A stretch of 40,466 bases of DNA from positions 1-40,466 of the forward strand of contig CACJSX010000006.1 of assembly GCA_902596185.1 (NCBI GenBank), given 5' to 3'. Below, one piece after another: positions 7,817 through 17,613 of the stretch. Numbering within the stretch: the stretch's first letter is position 1; each line of letters opens with the position of its first letter. Position numbers and translations under genes: made by a program. Below the pieces are notes generated by a model that did not search any database, was not told the origin of the DNA, and worked only from the letters and a program-made list of their open reading frames with translations. This stretch comes from an uncultured Pelagibacteraceae bacterium (GTDB lineage: Bacteria > Pseudomonadota > Alphaproteobacteria > Pelagibacterales > Pelagibacteraceae).

Positions 7817-9346
7817 TTAATACTTTAATTTAATATCATTCATTTGAAAAGCTTTGATGAAATAACACACAATTAAATAAAACAATAATCCTAATATAAC
7901 AGATAAAATTAAATATAAAGATTTTATTGATTGATTAAATACCAATTCATTTTGGAAAAAATTTAACATAAAATTAAAAAATAAACCCATCATAATTGAT
8001 GCAAAAATTATTTTAATAAATTTAATAAGAAATATTTGGTTAAAATAAAATAATTGTCGATTTTTTAATAATAAAAATAATAATATTGAATTAAACCAGG
8101 ATGAAATAGATGTGGCTATTGGAATAATTATAAAACCAATTTCACTAAAATAATAAACACTAATAAAAATATTAAGTAATACTGATATTAAAGAAATATA
8201 AAATGGAGTTGTGGTATCATGGTTTGCAAAGAAAAAACTTGAAAATACTTTTATCAATGCAAAAGCAGGGAGCCCTAATGCAAAATAATATAATGCTAAA
8301 CTTGAATTTTTCACTGAATTTTCATTAAAAGACCCATATCCAAATAAAGCTGAAATGATTTGTTCTGATCCTATGATTAAAGCGATAGTTGCTGGGAGAC
8401 TTAAAAATAAACTTAATTCAAGAGCTTTATTTTGTATAAGCAAAATCTTATTTTTTTTTCTGGATTGAATATGTTTTGAAAGCTGTGGAAGTATTACAAC
8501 GCCTATCGCTATACCAGCTATTGCTAAGTTAATTTGATAAATTCTATCAGCATAATATAAGTAAGAAACTGCACTTGCTTGAAATGATGCAATTATTGTA
8601 CCAATTAAAATATTAATTTGAGTGACACCAGATGAAAAAATACTTGGTAAAAGTTTTTTAAAAAAAAATTTAACTTTGTTACTTACTTTTAATTCAAAAC
8701 TAAATTTAAGTGAGTAATATTTTGATACATATTTATATAAAAAAATTAATTGTAAAAAACCAGCTAGAGAAACACCATAAGATAAATAATATACTAGCTG
8801 ATCACCTAGATTTTTTGAAAAAATTAATATTAAAATTAAAACAATATTCAATATTATTGGAGCTGCAGCAGCAGCTGCAAATTTATTATGTGAATTTAAG
8901 ATTGCAGAAAAAAATGAGGCCAAACAAATAAAAAATAAAAAAGGAAAAGTAATTCTTGTTAAATTAATTGCTAGCTCCATTTTTTCTAAATCACCCACAA
9001 ATCCTGGGGCAATAATTGAAACAAATGCGGGCATAAAAATTTCAATTATTATTGTTAAAAATAGCAACCCTAAAAAAAGGAGATTAAAAATATCGTTAGC
9101 AAATTTGTTTGATTGTTTTTTTCCCTTAATAATTTCTGATGAATAACTTGGAACGAATGCTGCATTAAAAGTGCCTTCGGCAAATAATCTTCGAAAAGTA
9201 TTTGGAATCCTAAATGCTACAAAAAAGGCATCAGCCAACATCCCTGTTCCTAGAAAAATTGCTATTAAAATATCTCTTAAATAACCGAGTAATCTACTAA
9301 TGATAGTATAGAAACTAAATGTACCAGTTGACTTAAGTAAGTTCAT
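7817..9346 (-). CDS. murJ: Lipid II flippase MurJ (MviN)
   Basis: Polytopic inner-membrane protein of the MOP superfamily that flips the peptidoglycan precursor lipid II. Its 509 residues are almost continuously hydrophobic and consistent with about 14 helices. Family blocks include [20 protein letters not shown] at the N-terminus, [21 protein letters not shown] at about 39-59 and [12 protein letters not shown] just after, holding the conserved Arg residues of the central cavity. It diverges from maeB over a 52-base gap, so the promoter of this minus-strand operon (murJ-trpS-nfuA) probably lies there or just inside maeB. Confidence 0.95.
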   Translation of the reverse strand: MNLLKSTGTFSFYTIISRLLGYLRDILIAIFLGTGMLADAFFVAFRIPNTFRRLFAEGTFNAAFVPSYSSEIIKGKKQSNKFANDIFNLLFLGLLFLTIIIEIFMPAFVSIIAPGFVGDLEKMELAINLTRITFPFLFFICLASFFSAILNSHNKFAAAAAAPIILNIVLILILIFSKNLGDQLVYYLSYGVSLAGFLQLIFLYKYVSKYYSLKFSFELKVSNKVKFFFKKLLPSIFSSGVTQINILIGTIIASFQASAVSYLYYADRIYQINLAIAGIAIGVVILPQLSKHIQSRKKNKILLIQNKALELSLFLSLPATIALIIGSEQIISALFGYGSFNENSVKNSSLALYYFALGLPAFALIKVFSSFFFANHDTTTPFYISLISVLLNIFISVYYFSEIGFIIIPIATSISSWFNSILLFLLLKNRQLFYFNQIFLIKFIKIIFASIMMGLFFNFMLNFFQNELVFNQSIKSLYLILSVILGLLFYLIVCYFIKAFQMNDIKLKY

Positions 9347-9398
9347 AAATCATATTAGTCTTAATTTTACCCCAATTGTACACATATTGTTATCATAA

Positions 9399-11684
9399 AT
9401 GAAAAAAACAAAAATCGATCATTACACAGATAAAGAAGCTTTAGATTTTCATAAAGACAAAAAACCAGGCAAGATTGAGATTATTTCTTCAAAAAATATG
9501 ACAACTAAGCGTGATTTAGCTTTAGCATATTCTCCAGGAGTTGCTGCTCCTGTAAAAAAAATAAGTGAAAACCCAGAAGCAGCTTATGATTACACAAGTA
9601 AAGGAAACCTTGTTGCTGTAATAAGTAATGGTTCAGCAATATTAGGAATGGGAAATTTAGGAGCTCTTGCATCAAAGCCTGTAATGGAAGGAAAGGCTGT
9701 ATTATTTAAAAGGTTTGCAGATATCGATTCGATCGATTTAGAGATTGATTGTAAAGATACTGACGAAATCATAAATTCAATTAAAAATTTTGCACCTAGC
9801 TTTGGTGGAATAAATTTAGAAGACATAGCAGCCCCAGATTGTTTTTTAATAGAACAGAAATTAAAAGAAATTTTGGATATTCCAGTTTTTCATGATGACC
9901 AACATGGAACAGCAATTATAACTACAGCAGCATTAATTAATGCCTTAGATATTTGTGGTAAATCAATAAAAAAAATTAAAGTTGTAGTTAATGGTGCTGG
10001 AGCATCAGCACAAGCTTGTACTGAGCTATTTAAAAACTCAGGAGTAAAATCTGAAAATATAATAATGCTAGACAGAAATGGTGTTATTTACGAAGGAAGA
10101 ACCGAGGGAATTGATCAATGGAAATCCAGATATGCAGTTAAAACTAAACATAGAACTTTAAAGGATGCTATTAAAGGTGCAGATGTTTTTTTAGGATTGT
10201 CTGCAAAAGGTGTTTTAAAAAAAGAGATGGTTAAATCTATGGCAAAAAATCCAATTATATTTGCTTGTGCTAATCCTGATCCAGAAATTACTCCAGAGGA
10301 AATTAGTGAGGTAAGAAATGATGCAATTGTTGCAACAGGGAGATCAGATTATCCCAATCAAGTAAATAATTTAATTGGATTTCCTTACATTTTTCGAGGA
10401 GCTTTAGATGTGAGATCCAAAACGATAAATGAAGAAATGAAAGTTGCTGCAGCTAATACAATAGCTAAGCTTGCAAGAGAAGATGTTCCTGATGAAGTGG
10501 TTGCAGCAATGGGTGGAGAAAGACCTCATTATGGAAAAGATTATATTATTCCATCAACATTTGATCCAAGATTAATTAGTGTGATACCAGCAGCTGTAGC
10601 AAAAGCAGCTATAGATAGTGGAGTAGCTAGAAAAAATATAGATGATTTTGATGTTTATAAAGATCAACTAAAACAAAGACTAGACCCAACAGTAACCATC
10701 ATGCAAGGTATTAACTCATTTATTAAGAAAAATCAGAAAAGAATTGTTTTTGCAGATGGTGAAGATGAAAATACTTTAAAAGCTGCTATAGCTTTTAAAA
10801 ATTCAAAGTTAGGGATTCCAATCCTGGTTGGTAAAGAAAGTAAAATTAAAGAACAAATTAAAAATATTGGCTATAGTGAAAATTTTGACATTGAAATTGT
10901 TAATTCAAAAGATGAGGAAAAGAGAAAAAGATACGTTAAACATTTATTTGAAAAATTACAAAGAGAGCAAGGATTATTAGAACGAGATTGTGACCGAATG
11001 ATCAGAAATGACAGAGTTGTTTGGGCTACTAGTATGGTTGCATGTGGCGATGCTGATGGTGCTGTAACAGGCAATACAAGACGTTTTGGGGCTTCATTCG
11101 AAAAAATTAAGCAGGTTGTTGATGTTAGAAAAGGTGAAATTATGTTTGGATTAAATATGATCGTTCATAAAGGGAGAACTATTTTTGTTGGCGATACAAG
11201 TGTTCATGAATATCCCACATCTGAACAAATGGCTGAAATAGCAATATCCACAGCAAGGGTTGTTAGACTTTTTGGATTTGATCCTAAAGTTGCTTTTGTA
11301 TCCCACTCTACATTTGGACAACCTCTTACGAGTAGAACAAAACATATTCGAAACGCAGTTGAAATATTAAAGGAAAAAAAAGTTGATTTTGAATTTGACG
11401 GAGATATGCAGCCAGATGTTGCACTTAATCCAGAGTATGAGGAACTTTATCCTTTTGCAAAAATTGTTGGTAAAGCAAATATTTTGATAATGCCAGGACA
11501 GCATAGTGCAGCAATTTCATATAAGCTAATGAAGACAATTGGTGAAACAAAAGTTATTGGACCATTATTAATTGGACTTGGACTTCCAATAGAAATTGCA
11601 CCTTTAAGATCATCAACTTCTGAAATACTTAACTTGGCATCAATTGCTGCTTATTCTTCTCAAGTAATTGATTACAAAAAATAA
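9399..11684 (+). CDS. maeB: NADP-dependent malic enzyme with C-terminal phosphotransacetylase-like domain
   Basis: Catalyses oxidative decarboxylation of malate to pyruvate, supplying NADPH. Residues 1-430 are the malic enzyme part: SPGVAAPVKKI near 47, HDDQHGTA near 165 and the nucleotide-binding GAGASAQAC near 197. From about residue 447 (RIVFADGEDENTLKAA) it continues into a phosphotransacetylase-like domain, the MaeB architecture, where this domain is usually regulatory, responding to acetyl-CoA. Length (761 aa) is usual. It stands alone on the plus strand. Its TAA is immediately followed by the stop of the convergent BON lipoprotein gene, with no space for a terminator. Confidence 0.96.
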   Translation: MKKTKIDHYTDKEALDFHKDKKPGKIEIISSKNMTTKRDLALAYSPGVAAPVKKISENPEAAYDYTSKGNLVAVISNGSAILGMGNLGALASKPVMEGKAVLFKRFADIDSIDLEIDCKDTDEIINSIKNFAPSFGGINLEDIAAPDCFLIEQKLKEILDIPVFHDDQHGTAIITTAALINALDICGKSIKKIKVVVNGAGASAQACTELFKNSGVKSENIIMLDRNGVIYEGRTEGIDQWKSRYAVKTKHRTLKDAIKGADVFLGLSAKGVLKKEMVKSMAKNPIIFACANPDPEITPEEISEVRNDAIVATGRSDYPNQVNNLIGFPYIFRGALDVRSKTINEEMKVAAANTIAKLAREDVPDEVVAAMGGERPHYGKDYIIPSTFDPRLISVIPAAVAKAAIDSGVARKNIDDFDVYKDQLKQRLDPTVTIMQGINSFIKKNQKRIVFADGEDENTLKAAIAFKNSKLGIPILVGKESKIKEQIKNIGYSENFDIEIVNSKDEEKRKRYVKHLFEKLQREQGLLERDCDRMIRNDRVVWATSMVACGDADGAVTGNTRRFGASFEKIKQVVDVRKGEIMFGLNMIVHKGRTIFVGDTSVHEYPTSEQMAEIAISTARVVRLFGFDPKVAFVSHSTFGQPLTSRTKHIRNAVEILKEKKVDFEFDGDMQPDVALNPEYEELYPFAKIVGKANILIMPGQHSAAISYKLMKTIGETKVIGPLLIGLGLPIEIAPLRSSTSEILNLASIAAYSSQVIDYKK

Positions 11685-12278
11685 TTATTCTCTTTGAATT
11701 CTTAAATCTTCAACAAGAATAATACTCGCAATTACATCCTCTACATCAAGTATTTCTGTAGCCTCACTTATAACTAAATCTTTTTCCTCAATTGTAAGTG
11801 CAATACCATAAACATAAATTTTTTTTTTATACGTGTCGATTTGATAATTAGTAGACTTAATATTTTTGTTTAAAATTAAAGCTGTTCTAAGCTGTGATGT
11901 AATTAAAACATCTTTAGCAGATTGTTTAAATTTAAATTCCTCTTTAATTTTTATATCATTCCTCACCGAACGAGCACCTTTTGTTTCCCATGCTAATTTA
12001 GTGATAATTAATTTTTCCTCTGGATTATCTACTTTTCCAGTTATAAAAATTCTACCATCTAGGACTTTTGTTTTAACTGAAAGAATATATTTTTTATCTC
12101 TACTTAAAATTTTTGCACTTATTGTTTTCTGCATTATTGAATCATCTATTTGGGTACCTACGGTTCTTGGGTCTAAAGCAACAGAAACACCAGTTCCAAA
12201 AAGACCTTTAGAACCAACACCAGCGCATCCAGCTAAAATAAAACTAATTAAAATAAAAATTAATAATCTATTTTTCAT
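11685..12278 (-). CDS. BON-domain outer-membrane lipoprotein, DolP (YraP)-like
   Basis: A lipoprotein signal peptide ends in LAGC with the lipidated Cys at residue 18. Two BON domains follow, at about 47-115 (VKTKVLDGRIFITGKVDNPEE) and 120-195 (KIYVYGIALTIEEKDLV). DolP in Escherichia coli supports outer-membrane integrity and cell-wall amidase activity. Its gene there lies in the cluster rsmI / lpoA-yraN-diaA-dolP. Here the same three families (BON lipoprotein, RsmI, LpoA-like) are neighbours, which supports the DolP reading. Its ATG overlaps the rsmI 3' end by 11 bases. It could instead be another two-BON lipoprotein of similar design. Confidence 0.85.
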   Translation of the reverse strand: MKNRLLIFILISFILAGCAGVGSKGLFGTGVSVALDPRTVGTQIDDSIMQKTISAKILSRDKKYILSVKTKVLDGRIFITGKVDNPEEKLIITKLAWETKGARSVRNDIKIKEEFKFKQSAKDVLITSQLRTALILNKNIKSTNYQIDTYKKKIYVYGIALTIEEKDLVISEATEILDVEDVIASIILVEDLRIQRE

Positions 12279-13131
12279 TTTTTAATTCTAAACAATAATT
12301 ATATATCTCTTTTTTTGACACATTGCTGATTTGACTTAAAATATCTGTAATTTCTTTAGTAGACAATTTATTAATCATTTTTTTTATTATATTCATATCT
12401 GATTCAGTTAATTTTTTAGAGATATTTTTGTTTATTTTTCTTTCAGAAATAACAACTGTGAGTTCACCTTTTGGTTCTTTTTCAAATAATTCTAATTCAT
12501 CTACATTTTTTCTAATGAATTCCTCGTACATTTTTGATATTTCCCTACAAAAAATTATCTTTCTTCCATTAAAATTCTTTTTTATTTCAGGTATGATTTT
12601 ATTAATTTTTTTAGGAGAAATAAAAAAAACTAAAGAATTCTCAAATTCTGAAAGTTTTTTTAATTCGTTAGATAATTCCTGTTTTTTGTCTGGAAAAAAA
12701 CCACAAAATAAAAATTTATCAGAAAATCCACTGATTGAAACAGCTACAGCAACAGCTGAAGGTCCAGGAATAGGAAATATTTTTATCTCACTCTTAATAC
12801 ATTCATTTACTAAAATTGAACCTGGATCAGAAATACTGGGTGTACCAGCATCGGATATCAAAGAAATTATTTTTCCAGATTTAAGATATTCGATAATTTT
12901 AATTAAATTTTTTTTCTCATTAAATTTATGATTTGAAATTAATTTTGATTTTACTTGATATTTATCTAAAAGATTTTTTGAAACGCGAGTATCTTCGCAT
13001 AAAATATAATGAGATTGCTGTAAAACTTCAATTGCTCTTAAGGTTATATCTTTTAGATTTCCTAAAGGAGTTGATACCAGATAAAGGCCATTTTCATATT
13101 CTTTTAATTTAAATTGTGGCTTTATAATCAT
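12268..13131 (-). CDS. rsmI: 16S rRNA (cytidine-1402-2'-O)-methyltransferase RsmI
   Basis: SAM-dependent tetrapyrrole-methylase-fold enzyme that 2'-O-methylates C1402 in the ribosomal P site. Family blocks in order are LYLVSTPLGNLKDITLRA (about 17-34), LCEDTRVSKNLL, SLISDAGTPSISDPG (about 91-105) and PIPGPSAVAVAVSISG (about 119-134). The C-terminal 70 residues are the Lys-rich tail domain of RsmI. Length 287 is typical. It is divergent from the LpoA-like gene across only 34 bases, the same divergent arrangement as yraL/yraM of Escherichia coli. Confidence 0.95.
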   Translation of the reverse strand: MIIKPQFKLKEYENGLYLVSTPLGNLKDITLRAIEVLQQSHYILCEDTRVSKNLLDKYQVKSKLISNHKFNEKKNLIKIIEYLKSGKIISLISDAGTPSISDPGSILVNECIKSEIKIFPIPGPSAVAVAVSISGFSDKFLFCGFFPDKKQELSNELKKLSEFENSLVFFISPKKINKIIPEIKKNFNGRKIIFCREISKMYEEFIRKNVDELELFEKEPKGELTVVISERKINKNISKKLTESDMNIIKKMINKLSTKEITDILSQISNVSKKEIYNYCLELKNEK

Positions 13132-13165
13132 AATTTAGCTTAAAAAATATTATACTAGCATTAAA

Positions 13166-14320
13166 ATGATCAAATTAATTAAAATTATTTATTTTATTTT
13201 TTTAAGTTTTTACTTTCTGTTTTTTCCAAACGTTAATGCTCAAGAAAAAATTAAAATAGGATTATTGGTACCTATGACAGGAGAAAATAAAGAGATTGGA
13301 GAGTCAATCATTAAAGCAGTTGGATTAGCTGTCAAAGATATAGATAATGATATTATAGAAATCTATCCAAAAGATACAGCAACTAAAGCTAACCAAACTT
13401 TAAAATCAGCATTTGAGTTAAGTGAAATAGGTATAAATCTTGTTATCGGTCCAGTATTTTATGAAAGTTTAACTTATTTAGATGAAATGAAGGAATTAAC
13501 TTTTTTATCATTAACAAATAAAACTTTAGATCTTCCAAAAAATGTAATCTCTGCTGGAATTAATTCTACATCACAATTTAATACAATAAAAAAATTTTTA
13601 GAAACAAATCAAATACAAAGAACTATTTTTTTAACACCAATCCAAGATTATGAATTTGAAGTTAAAAGAGGAATGAAAAATTCAAAAATTAAAATTTATA
13701 AAGATTATGAATATAATACAGAACCTACAAAACTGACAAAACAAATAGAAGAAATTACAAACTACAGAATAAGAAAGCAAAATTTAGAGGATGAAATAAA
13801 AAGGATTAAAAATTCAAATGATCCGAATAAAGAAAAAAAAGTAAAAAGACTTGAAAAAAGATACACCTTAGGTGGTTTAAATTTTGATGCTGTTGTAATT
13901 GCAGATTTTGATGAAAGTCTAAAAAGTGTATCTACATCACTTTTATATACTGACGTTCTTCCTAAAAATAAATATTTTATAACTTTAAATCAATGGTTTG
14001 ACGAAAGTCTATTAAACGAAACTGATATCCAGCCATTATATTACCCATCAATAAATAAAGAAAATTTTGATAGCTACAAAATAAAATACTTTAACGCATT
14101 TAATGAAGATCCTACTCATTTATCTTTATTGAGTTATGACCTTGTTGGCTTAGTTTATTATTTATCCCTAAACTCAAATAAAGATAGCTTAAATAAAATT
14201 TTTAAGAGAAAAAATTCATTCAAAGGAAAAATAGGAATTTTTGATATCAAAAATAATAAAATTAATCACAGATTAAATTTTTATAAAATTGAAGATCAAA
14301 AACTTATAGAAATTTTTTAA
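13166..14320 (+). CDS. LpoA-like penicillin-binding protein activator / periplasmic ligand-binding fold
   Basis: Residues 1-25 are a signal peptide ending NVNA before QEK. There is no lipobox Cys, so the mature protein should be soluble in the periplasm, unlike LpoA of Escherichia coli. The rest is a type I periplasmic-binding fold beginning IKIGLLVPMTGENKEIGE. A charged helical insert near residues 205-235 (KQNLEDEIKRIKNS) precedes LGGLNFDAVVIADF, a pattern I associate with alphaproteobacterial PBP activators. The TPR-like N-terminal domain of E. coli LpoA is missing. Divergent pairing with rsmI supports the LpoA assignment over an amino-acid transporter binding protein. Its 3' end overlaps rdgB by 17 bases. 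Confidence 0.82.
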   Translation: MIKLIKIIYFIFLSFYFLFFPNVNAQEKIKIGLLVPMTGENKEIGESIIKAVGLAVKDIDNDIIEIYPKDTATKANQTLKSAFELSEIGINLVIGPVFYESLTYLDEMKELTFLSLTNKTLDLPKNVISAGINSTSQFNTIKKFLETNQIQRTIFLTPIQDYEFEVKRGMKNSKIKIYKDYEYNTEPTKLTKQIEEITNYRIRKQNLEDEIKRIKNSNDPNKEKKVKRLEKRYTLGGLNFDAVVIADFDESLKSVSTSLLYTDVLPKNKYFITLNQWFDESLLNETDIQPLYYPSINKENFDSYKIKYFNAFNEDPTHLSLLSYDLVGLVYYLSLNSNKDSLNKIFKRKNSFKGKIGIFDIKNNKINHRLNFYKIEDQKLIEIF

Positions 14321-14906
14321 TTTTTTTAAAAGCCTGAAATCTATGATCCATCTTATATTTTTGAGACGGCTTTATTTCACCAAAAGTTTTTCTTTTTTTT
14401 AAAGGTATAAAAATTGGATCATATCCAAATCCATTTTTACCTCTTGGTTTGTCAGAAATATGACCCTCGACTTTTCCTAATACACATGCAATTTTTTGAT
14501 TTAAATATGAAATAGACAAAGCGCAAATAAATCTTGCTTTAATTTTTTTATTTTTCCAATTTTTATCTTTTTTATTAAGCTCTCTATAAACTTTTCTAAT
14601 AGCTTTACTAAAATCTCCACCCTTTCCTCCCCACCTTGCGGAATAAATTCCAGGACTTTTATCTAAAAAATCTATCTCTAGACCCGAGTCATCAGCCAAA
14701 CAAATTAACCCTGTTTTTTTTGAAAAATATTTTGATTTAATTAATGAATTTTCTTTAAATGTCTTTCCATTTTCAACTGGGCTTTTTAGATTAAACCATG
14801 ATGTAGAATAAATTTTAATGTTTTTTGGCAATAAACTCTTGATTTCACGTAATTTACCACTGTTATTAGTACCAATAAGTAATTTATTAATTTTTTGTTT
14901 ATACAT
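14304..14906 (-). CDS. rdgB: dITP/XTP pyrophosphatase RdgB (Ham1 family)
   Basis: House-cleaning nucleotidase that hydrolyses dITP, ITP and XTP to monophosphates. Family blocks: LLIGTNNSGKLREIKSLL near residues 10-27, ADDSGLEID near 71-79, SARWGGKG near 89-96, GFGYDPIF near 160-167 and a C-terminal HRFQAFKK. Length is 200 residues. In many alphaproteobacteria rdgB and rph sit beside hrcA-grpE; here rdgB diverges directly from grpE across 36 bases, with hrcA and rph absent. The convergent overlap with the LpoA-like gene places the RdgB C-terminus inside that gene. Confidence 0.94.
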   Translation of the reverse strand: MYKQKINKLLIGTNNSGKLREIKSLLPKNIKIYSTSWFNLKSPVENGKTFKENSLIKSKYFSKKTGLICLADDSGLEIDFLDKSPGIYSARWGGKGGDFSKAIRKVYRELNKKDKNWKNKKIKARFICALSISYLNQKIACVLGKVEGHISDKPRGKNGFGYDPIFIPLKKRKTFGEIKPSQKYKMDHRFQAFKKIKKFL

Positions 14907-14935
14907 CTAGAAATTAAGAAAATGCTTACCATATA
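14907..14935 (+). promoter_or_regulatory. Possible heat-shock-like promoter before grpE
   Basis: CTAGAAA (14907-14913), 14 bases, then ACCATATA (14928-14935) resembles the sigma-32 pattern CTTGAAA-N13/14-CCCATNT with a few mismatches. It fills most of the 36-base gap between rdgB and grpE. A start site 7 bases downstream would fall at or next to the ATG, giving a nearly leaderless message. This is a pattern match by eye only. Confidence 0.3.
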
Positions 14936-14942
14936 AGAGCTT

Positions 14943-15596
14943 ATGGAAAAAGAGGAAAACCAAAATAGCACTTATGCAGATCAAAACCAAGAAACTGTAA
15001 AAGAAAAAGAGAAACCTGAAGAAAATTTAGCCGAAGAAAATAAACAAGAAACAGACAAAGAAACTAAAGAAGAAGTTAAAGAGCCAACTCCAGAAGAAAA
15101 AATTGCTGAACTGGAAGATAAAGTGACGAGAACTTTTGCTGAGATGGAAAATCAAAGAAGAAGATTTGAAAAAGAAAAAGAAGATGCTTTTGAATATGGT
15201 GGCTATAGTTTTGCCAAAGAAGCATTAAATTTAATTGATAACTTGGATAGATCAAAACAGGTTCTTGAAAGTGACGATAAATTAAAAGAAACTGAAGCAT
15301 TAAAAAAGACGCTAGAACATTTAGATATTATTAAAAAAGATCTAATCTCAATATTTGAAAAAAATAACATTAAACCAATTGATTGCCATAACAAAAAACT
15401 AGATCCAAACTTTCATCAAGCAATGATGGAAATAGAAGATGATACGAAAGAACCTGGAACAATAATCCAGGAAATTCAAAAAGGTTTTACTATAAAGGAC
15501 AGATTACTAAGACCATCATTAGTAGGAGTGTCAAAAAAAGTTACAACTAAAGAGGAAAAAACTGAGGAAAATCAGGAAAATTCAAAAAATAAATAA
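14943..15596 (+). CDS. grpE: Nucleotide exchange factor GrpE
   Basis: Homodimeric cochaperone that releases ADP from DnaK. The first 55 residues are a Lys/Glu-rich disordered tail. A long coiled-coil helix follows (EEKIAELEDKVTRTFAEMEN), then AKEALNLIDNLDRSKQVL and the C-terminal beta domain with NFHQAMMEI and KGFTIKDRLLRPSLVGVSK. At 217 residues it is slightly longer than the Escherichia coli protein because of the acidic N-terminal tail and a Lys/Glu-rich C-terminal tail. It is first in grpE-dnaK-dnaJ, 62 bases before dnaK. Confidence 0.96.
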   Translation: MEKEENQNSTYADQNQETVKEKEKPEENLAEENKQETDKETKEEVKEPTPEEKIAELEDKVTRTFAEMENQRRRFEKEKEDAFEYGGYSFAKEALNLIDNLDRSKQVLESDDKLKETEALKKTLEHLDIIKKDLISIFEKNNIKPIDCHNKKLDPNFHQAMMEIEDDTKEPGTIIQEIQKGFTIKDRLLRPSLVGVSKKVTTKEEKTEENQENSKNK

Positions 15597-15608
15597 TTAT
15601 GAGATCAA

Positions 15609-15636
15609 CTTGTAGTTTTACATTTAAACCCTATAT
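15609..15636 (+). promoter_or_regulatory. Candidate heat-shock (RpoH-type) promoter before dnaK
   Basis: CTTGTAG at 15609-15615 is separated by 13 bases from CCCTATAT at 15629-15636. This resembles the sigma-32 consensus CTTGAAA-N13/14-CCCATNT. It lies entirely within the 62-base grpE-dnaK gap and would place a start site about 15 bases before the dnaK ATG. A GAAAGAGAG purine stretch at 15640-15648 could serve as ribosome binding site. I see no CIRCE inverted repeat, in line with the absence of hrcA nearby. Confidence 0.42.
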
Positions 15637-15658
15637 GACGAAAGAGAGATATTAAATT

Positions 15659-17584
15659 ATGAGTAAAATTATTGGAATAGACCTTGGAACAACAAATTCA
15701 TGTGTTGCCATTATGGAAGGAACACAAGCCAAAGTATTAGAAAATGCTGAGGGAGCAAGAACTACTCCATCTGTTGTAGCATTTACAGATGAAAATGAAA
15801 AATTAATTGGGCAACCGGCTAAAAGACAGGCTGTTACAAATCCAGAAAATACCATCTTCGCTGTTAAAAGATTAATTGGAAGAAATTTTGATGACCCAAC
15901 AGTTAAAAAAGATGTGGAAGCTGCGCCTTTTAAAATAGTTAATTCTGAAAAAGGTGATGCTTGGATTGAAGCTAAAGGTGAAAAATATTCACCTTCACAA
16001 ATATCTGCTTTCATTTTACAAAAAATGAAAGAAACAGCAGAAAAATATTTAGGTCAAGCTGTAACAAAAGCAGTGATTACAGTACCCGCATACTTTAATG
16101 ATGCACAAAGACAAGCAACAAAAGATGCAGGAAAAATTGCTGGATTAGAAGTTTTAAGAATTATTAATGAACCAACAGCTGCATCTCTAGCTTATGGTTT
16201 AGATAAAAAACAAAATAAAAAAATTGCTGTATATGATTTAGGTGGAGGAACATTTGATGTATCTATCTTAGAATTGGGTGATGGTGTATTTGAAGTTAAA
16301 TCAACCAATGGTGATACTTTTTTAGGTGGTGAAGATTTTGATAATGCTGTTGTTAATTATTTAGTTTCTGAATTTAAAAAAGATAATGGAATTGATCTTA
16401 AGTCAGATAAACTTGCTTTACAAAGATTAAAAGAGGCTGCAGAAAAAGCAAAAATAGAATTATCTTCTGCTGAACAAACGGATATAAATTTACCTTTTAT
16501 TACAGCAGATAAAACAGGACCAAAACATATTAATTTAAAAATGACTAGAGCAAAACTTGAAGCTTTAGTTGAAGACTTAATTGCTAGAACTGTACCCCCT
16601 TGTAAAACTGCTTTAAAAGATGCTGGAATTACTGCAAGTGAAATTGATGAAGTAGTTATGGTTGGTGGTATGACTAGAATGCCAAAAGTAATTGAGGAAG
16701 TTAAAAACTTCTTTGGAAAAGATCCTAATAAGAGCGTAAACCCGGATGAGGTAGTTGCAATGGGAGCAGCTATTCAAGCAGGTGTTTTACAAGGTGATGT
16801 TAAAGATGTACTTTTATTAGATGTAACTCCATTATCACTTGGTATCGAAACACTTGGTGGGGTTTCCACAAAATTAATTGATAAAAACACAACAATACCA
16901 ACTAAAAAAAGCCAGGTATTTTCAACTGCTGAAGATAATCAGCCAGCTGTGTCTATTAGAGTTCTTCAGGGTGAAAGAGAAATGGCAGCTGATAATAAAG
17001 CTTTAGGAAATTTTGAATTAATAGGTATTGCGCCAGCACCAAGAGGAGTGCCTCAAATTGAAGTTACATTTGATATTGACGCTAATGGTATCGTAAATGT
17101 TTCTGCAAAAGACAAGGGAACCGGTAAAGAACAAAAAATTCAAATTCAAGCTTCAGGTGGATTAAGTGATGAAGAAATTGAAAAGATGGTAAAAGACGCT
17201 GAAGCCAATAAAGAAGCTGATAAAAAGAAAAGAGAGTCGGTTGATGTTAGAAACCAAGCAGATACTTTAATTCATTCAACTGATAAAAATTTAAAAGAGC
17301 ATGGATCAAAAATTTCTGATGCAGAGAAAAAAGTAATTGAAGATGCATCTTCTGCTGTAAAAGAAGCTTTAAAAGGGGAAGATATTGAAGATCTTAAGAA
17401 AAAAACTGAGGCTTTAGTTCAAGCTTCAATGAAACTTGGTGAAGCAATCTACAAATCACAACAAAGTGCAAAACCTGAATCTGGAAAAGATGATGGTGGA
17501 GATGATGCAGGTAAAAAAGACGAAAATGTTGTTGATGCTGATTTCGAAGAAGTAAAGGACGAAAATAAAGAAAAAAGCGCTTAA
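15659..17584 (+). CDS. dnaK: Molecular chaperone DnaK (Hsp70)
   Basis: ATP-dependent Hsp70 chaperone. The nucleotide-binding domain (about 1-385) shows [14 protein letters not shown] at the N-terminus, [20 protein letters not shown] near 140, the phosphate-2 motif [16 protein letters not shown] near 190 and [14 protein letters not shown] near 335. The linker [16 protein letters not shown] near 388 leads into the substrate-binding domain. The tail ends [12 protein letters not shown], the usual DnaK C-terminal motif. Length 641 is standard. It works with the flanking GrpE and DnaJ. Confidence 0.99.
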   Translation: MSKIIGIDLGTTNSCVAIMEGTQAKVLENAEGARTTPSVVAFTDENEKLIGQPAKRQAVTNPENTIFAVKRLIGRNFDDPTVKKDVEAAPFKIVNSEKGDAWIEAKGEKYSPSQISAFILQKMKETAEKYLGQAVTKAVITVPAYFNDAQRQATKDAGKIAGLEVLRIINEPTAASLAYGLDKKQNKKIAVYDLGGGTFDVSILELGDGVFEVKSTNGDTFLGGEDFDNAVVNYLVSEFKKDNGIDLKSDKLALQRLKEAAEKAKIELSSAEQTDINLPFITADKTGPKHINLKMTRAKLEALVEDLIARTVPPCKTALKDAGITASEIDEVVMVGGMTRMPKVIEEVKNFFGKDPNKSVNPDEVVAMGAAIQAGVLQGDVKDVLLLDVTPLSLGIETLGGVSTKLIDKNTTIPTKKSQVFSTAEDNQPAVSIRVLQGEREMAADNKALGNFELIGIAPAPRGVPQIEVTFDIDANGIVNVSAKDKGTGKEQKIQIQASGGLSDEEIEKMVKDAEANKEADKKKRESVDVRNQADTLIHSTDKNLKEHGSKISDAEKKVIEDASSAVKEALKGEDIEDLKKKTEALVQASMKLGEAIYKSQQSAKPESGKDDGGDDAGKKDENVVDADFEEVKDENKEKSA

Positions 17585-17613
17585 ACTGACATTTAATTGT
17601 CTGGGGTAATTTG

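Noticed and set aside
8860..8880. GCAGCAGCAGCTGC-like short repeat
   Set aside because: It encodes an alanine run in a MurJ membrane helix; not a tandem-repeat locus.
11866..12285. Open frame opposite the BON lipoprotein
   Set aside because: Mirror frame of a lipoprotein with lipobox and BON domains; hydrophobic stretches come from the complement of AT-rich codons.
12428..12931. Long plus-strand open frame opposite rsmI
   Set aside because: Antisense to a clear RsmI; no family features of its own. The same applies to open frames opposite maeB, lnt-ybeY, mnmG, rho and hemH.
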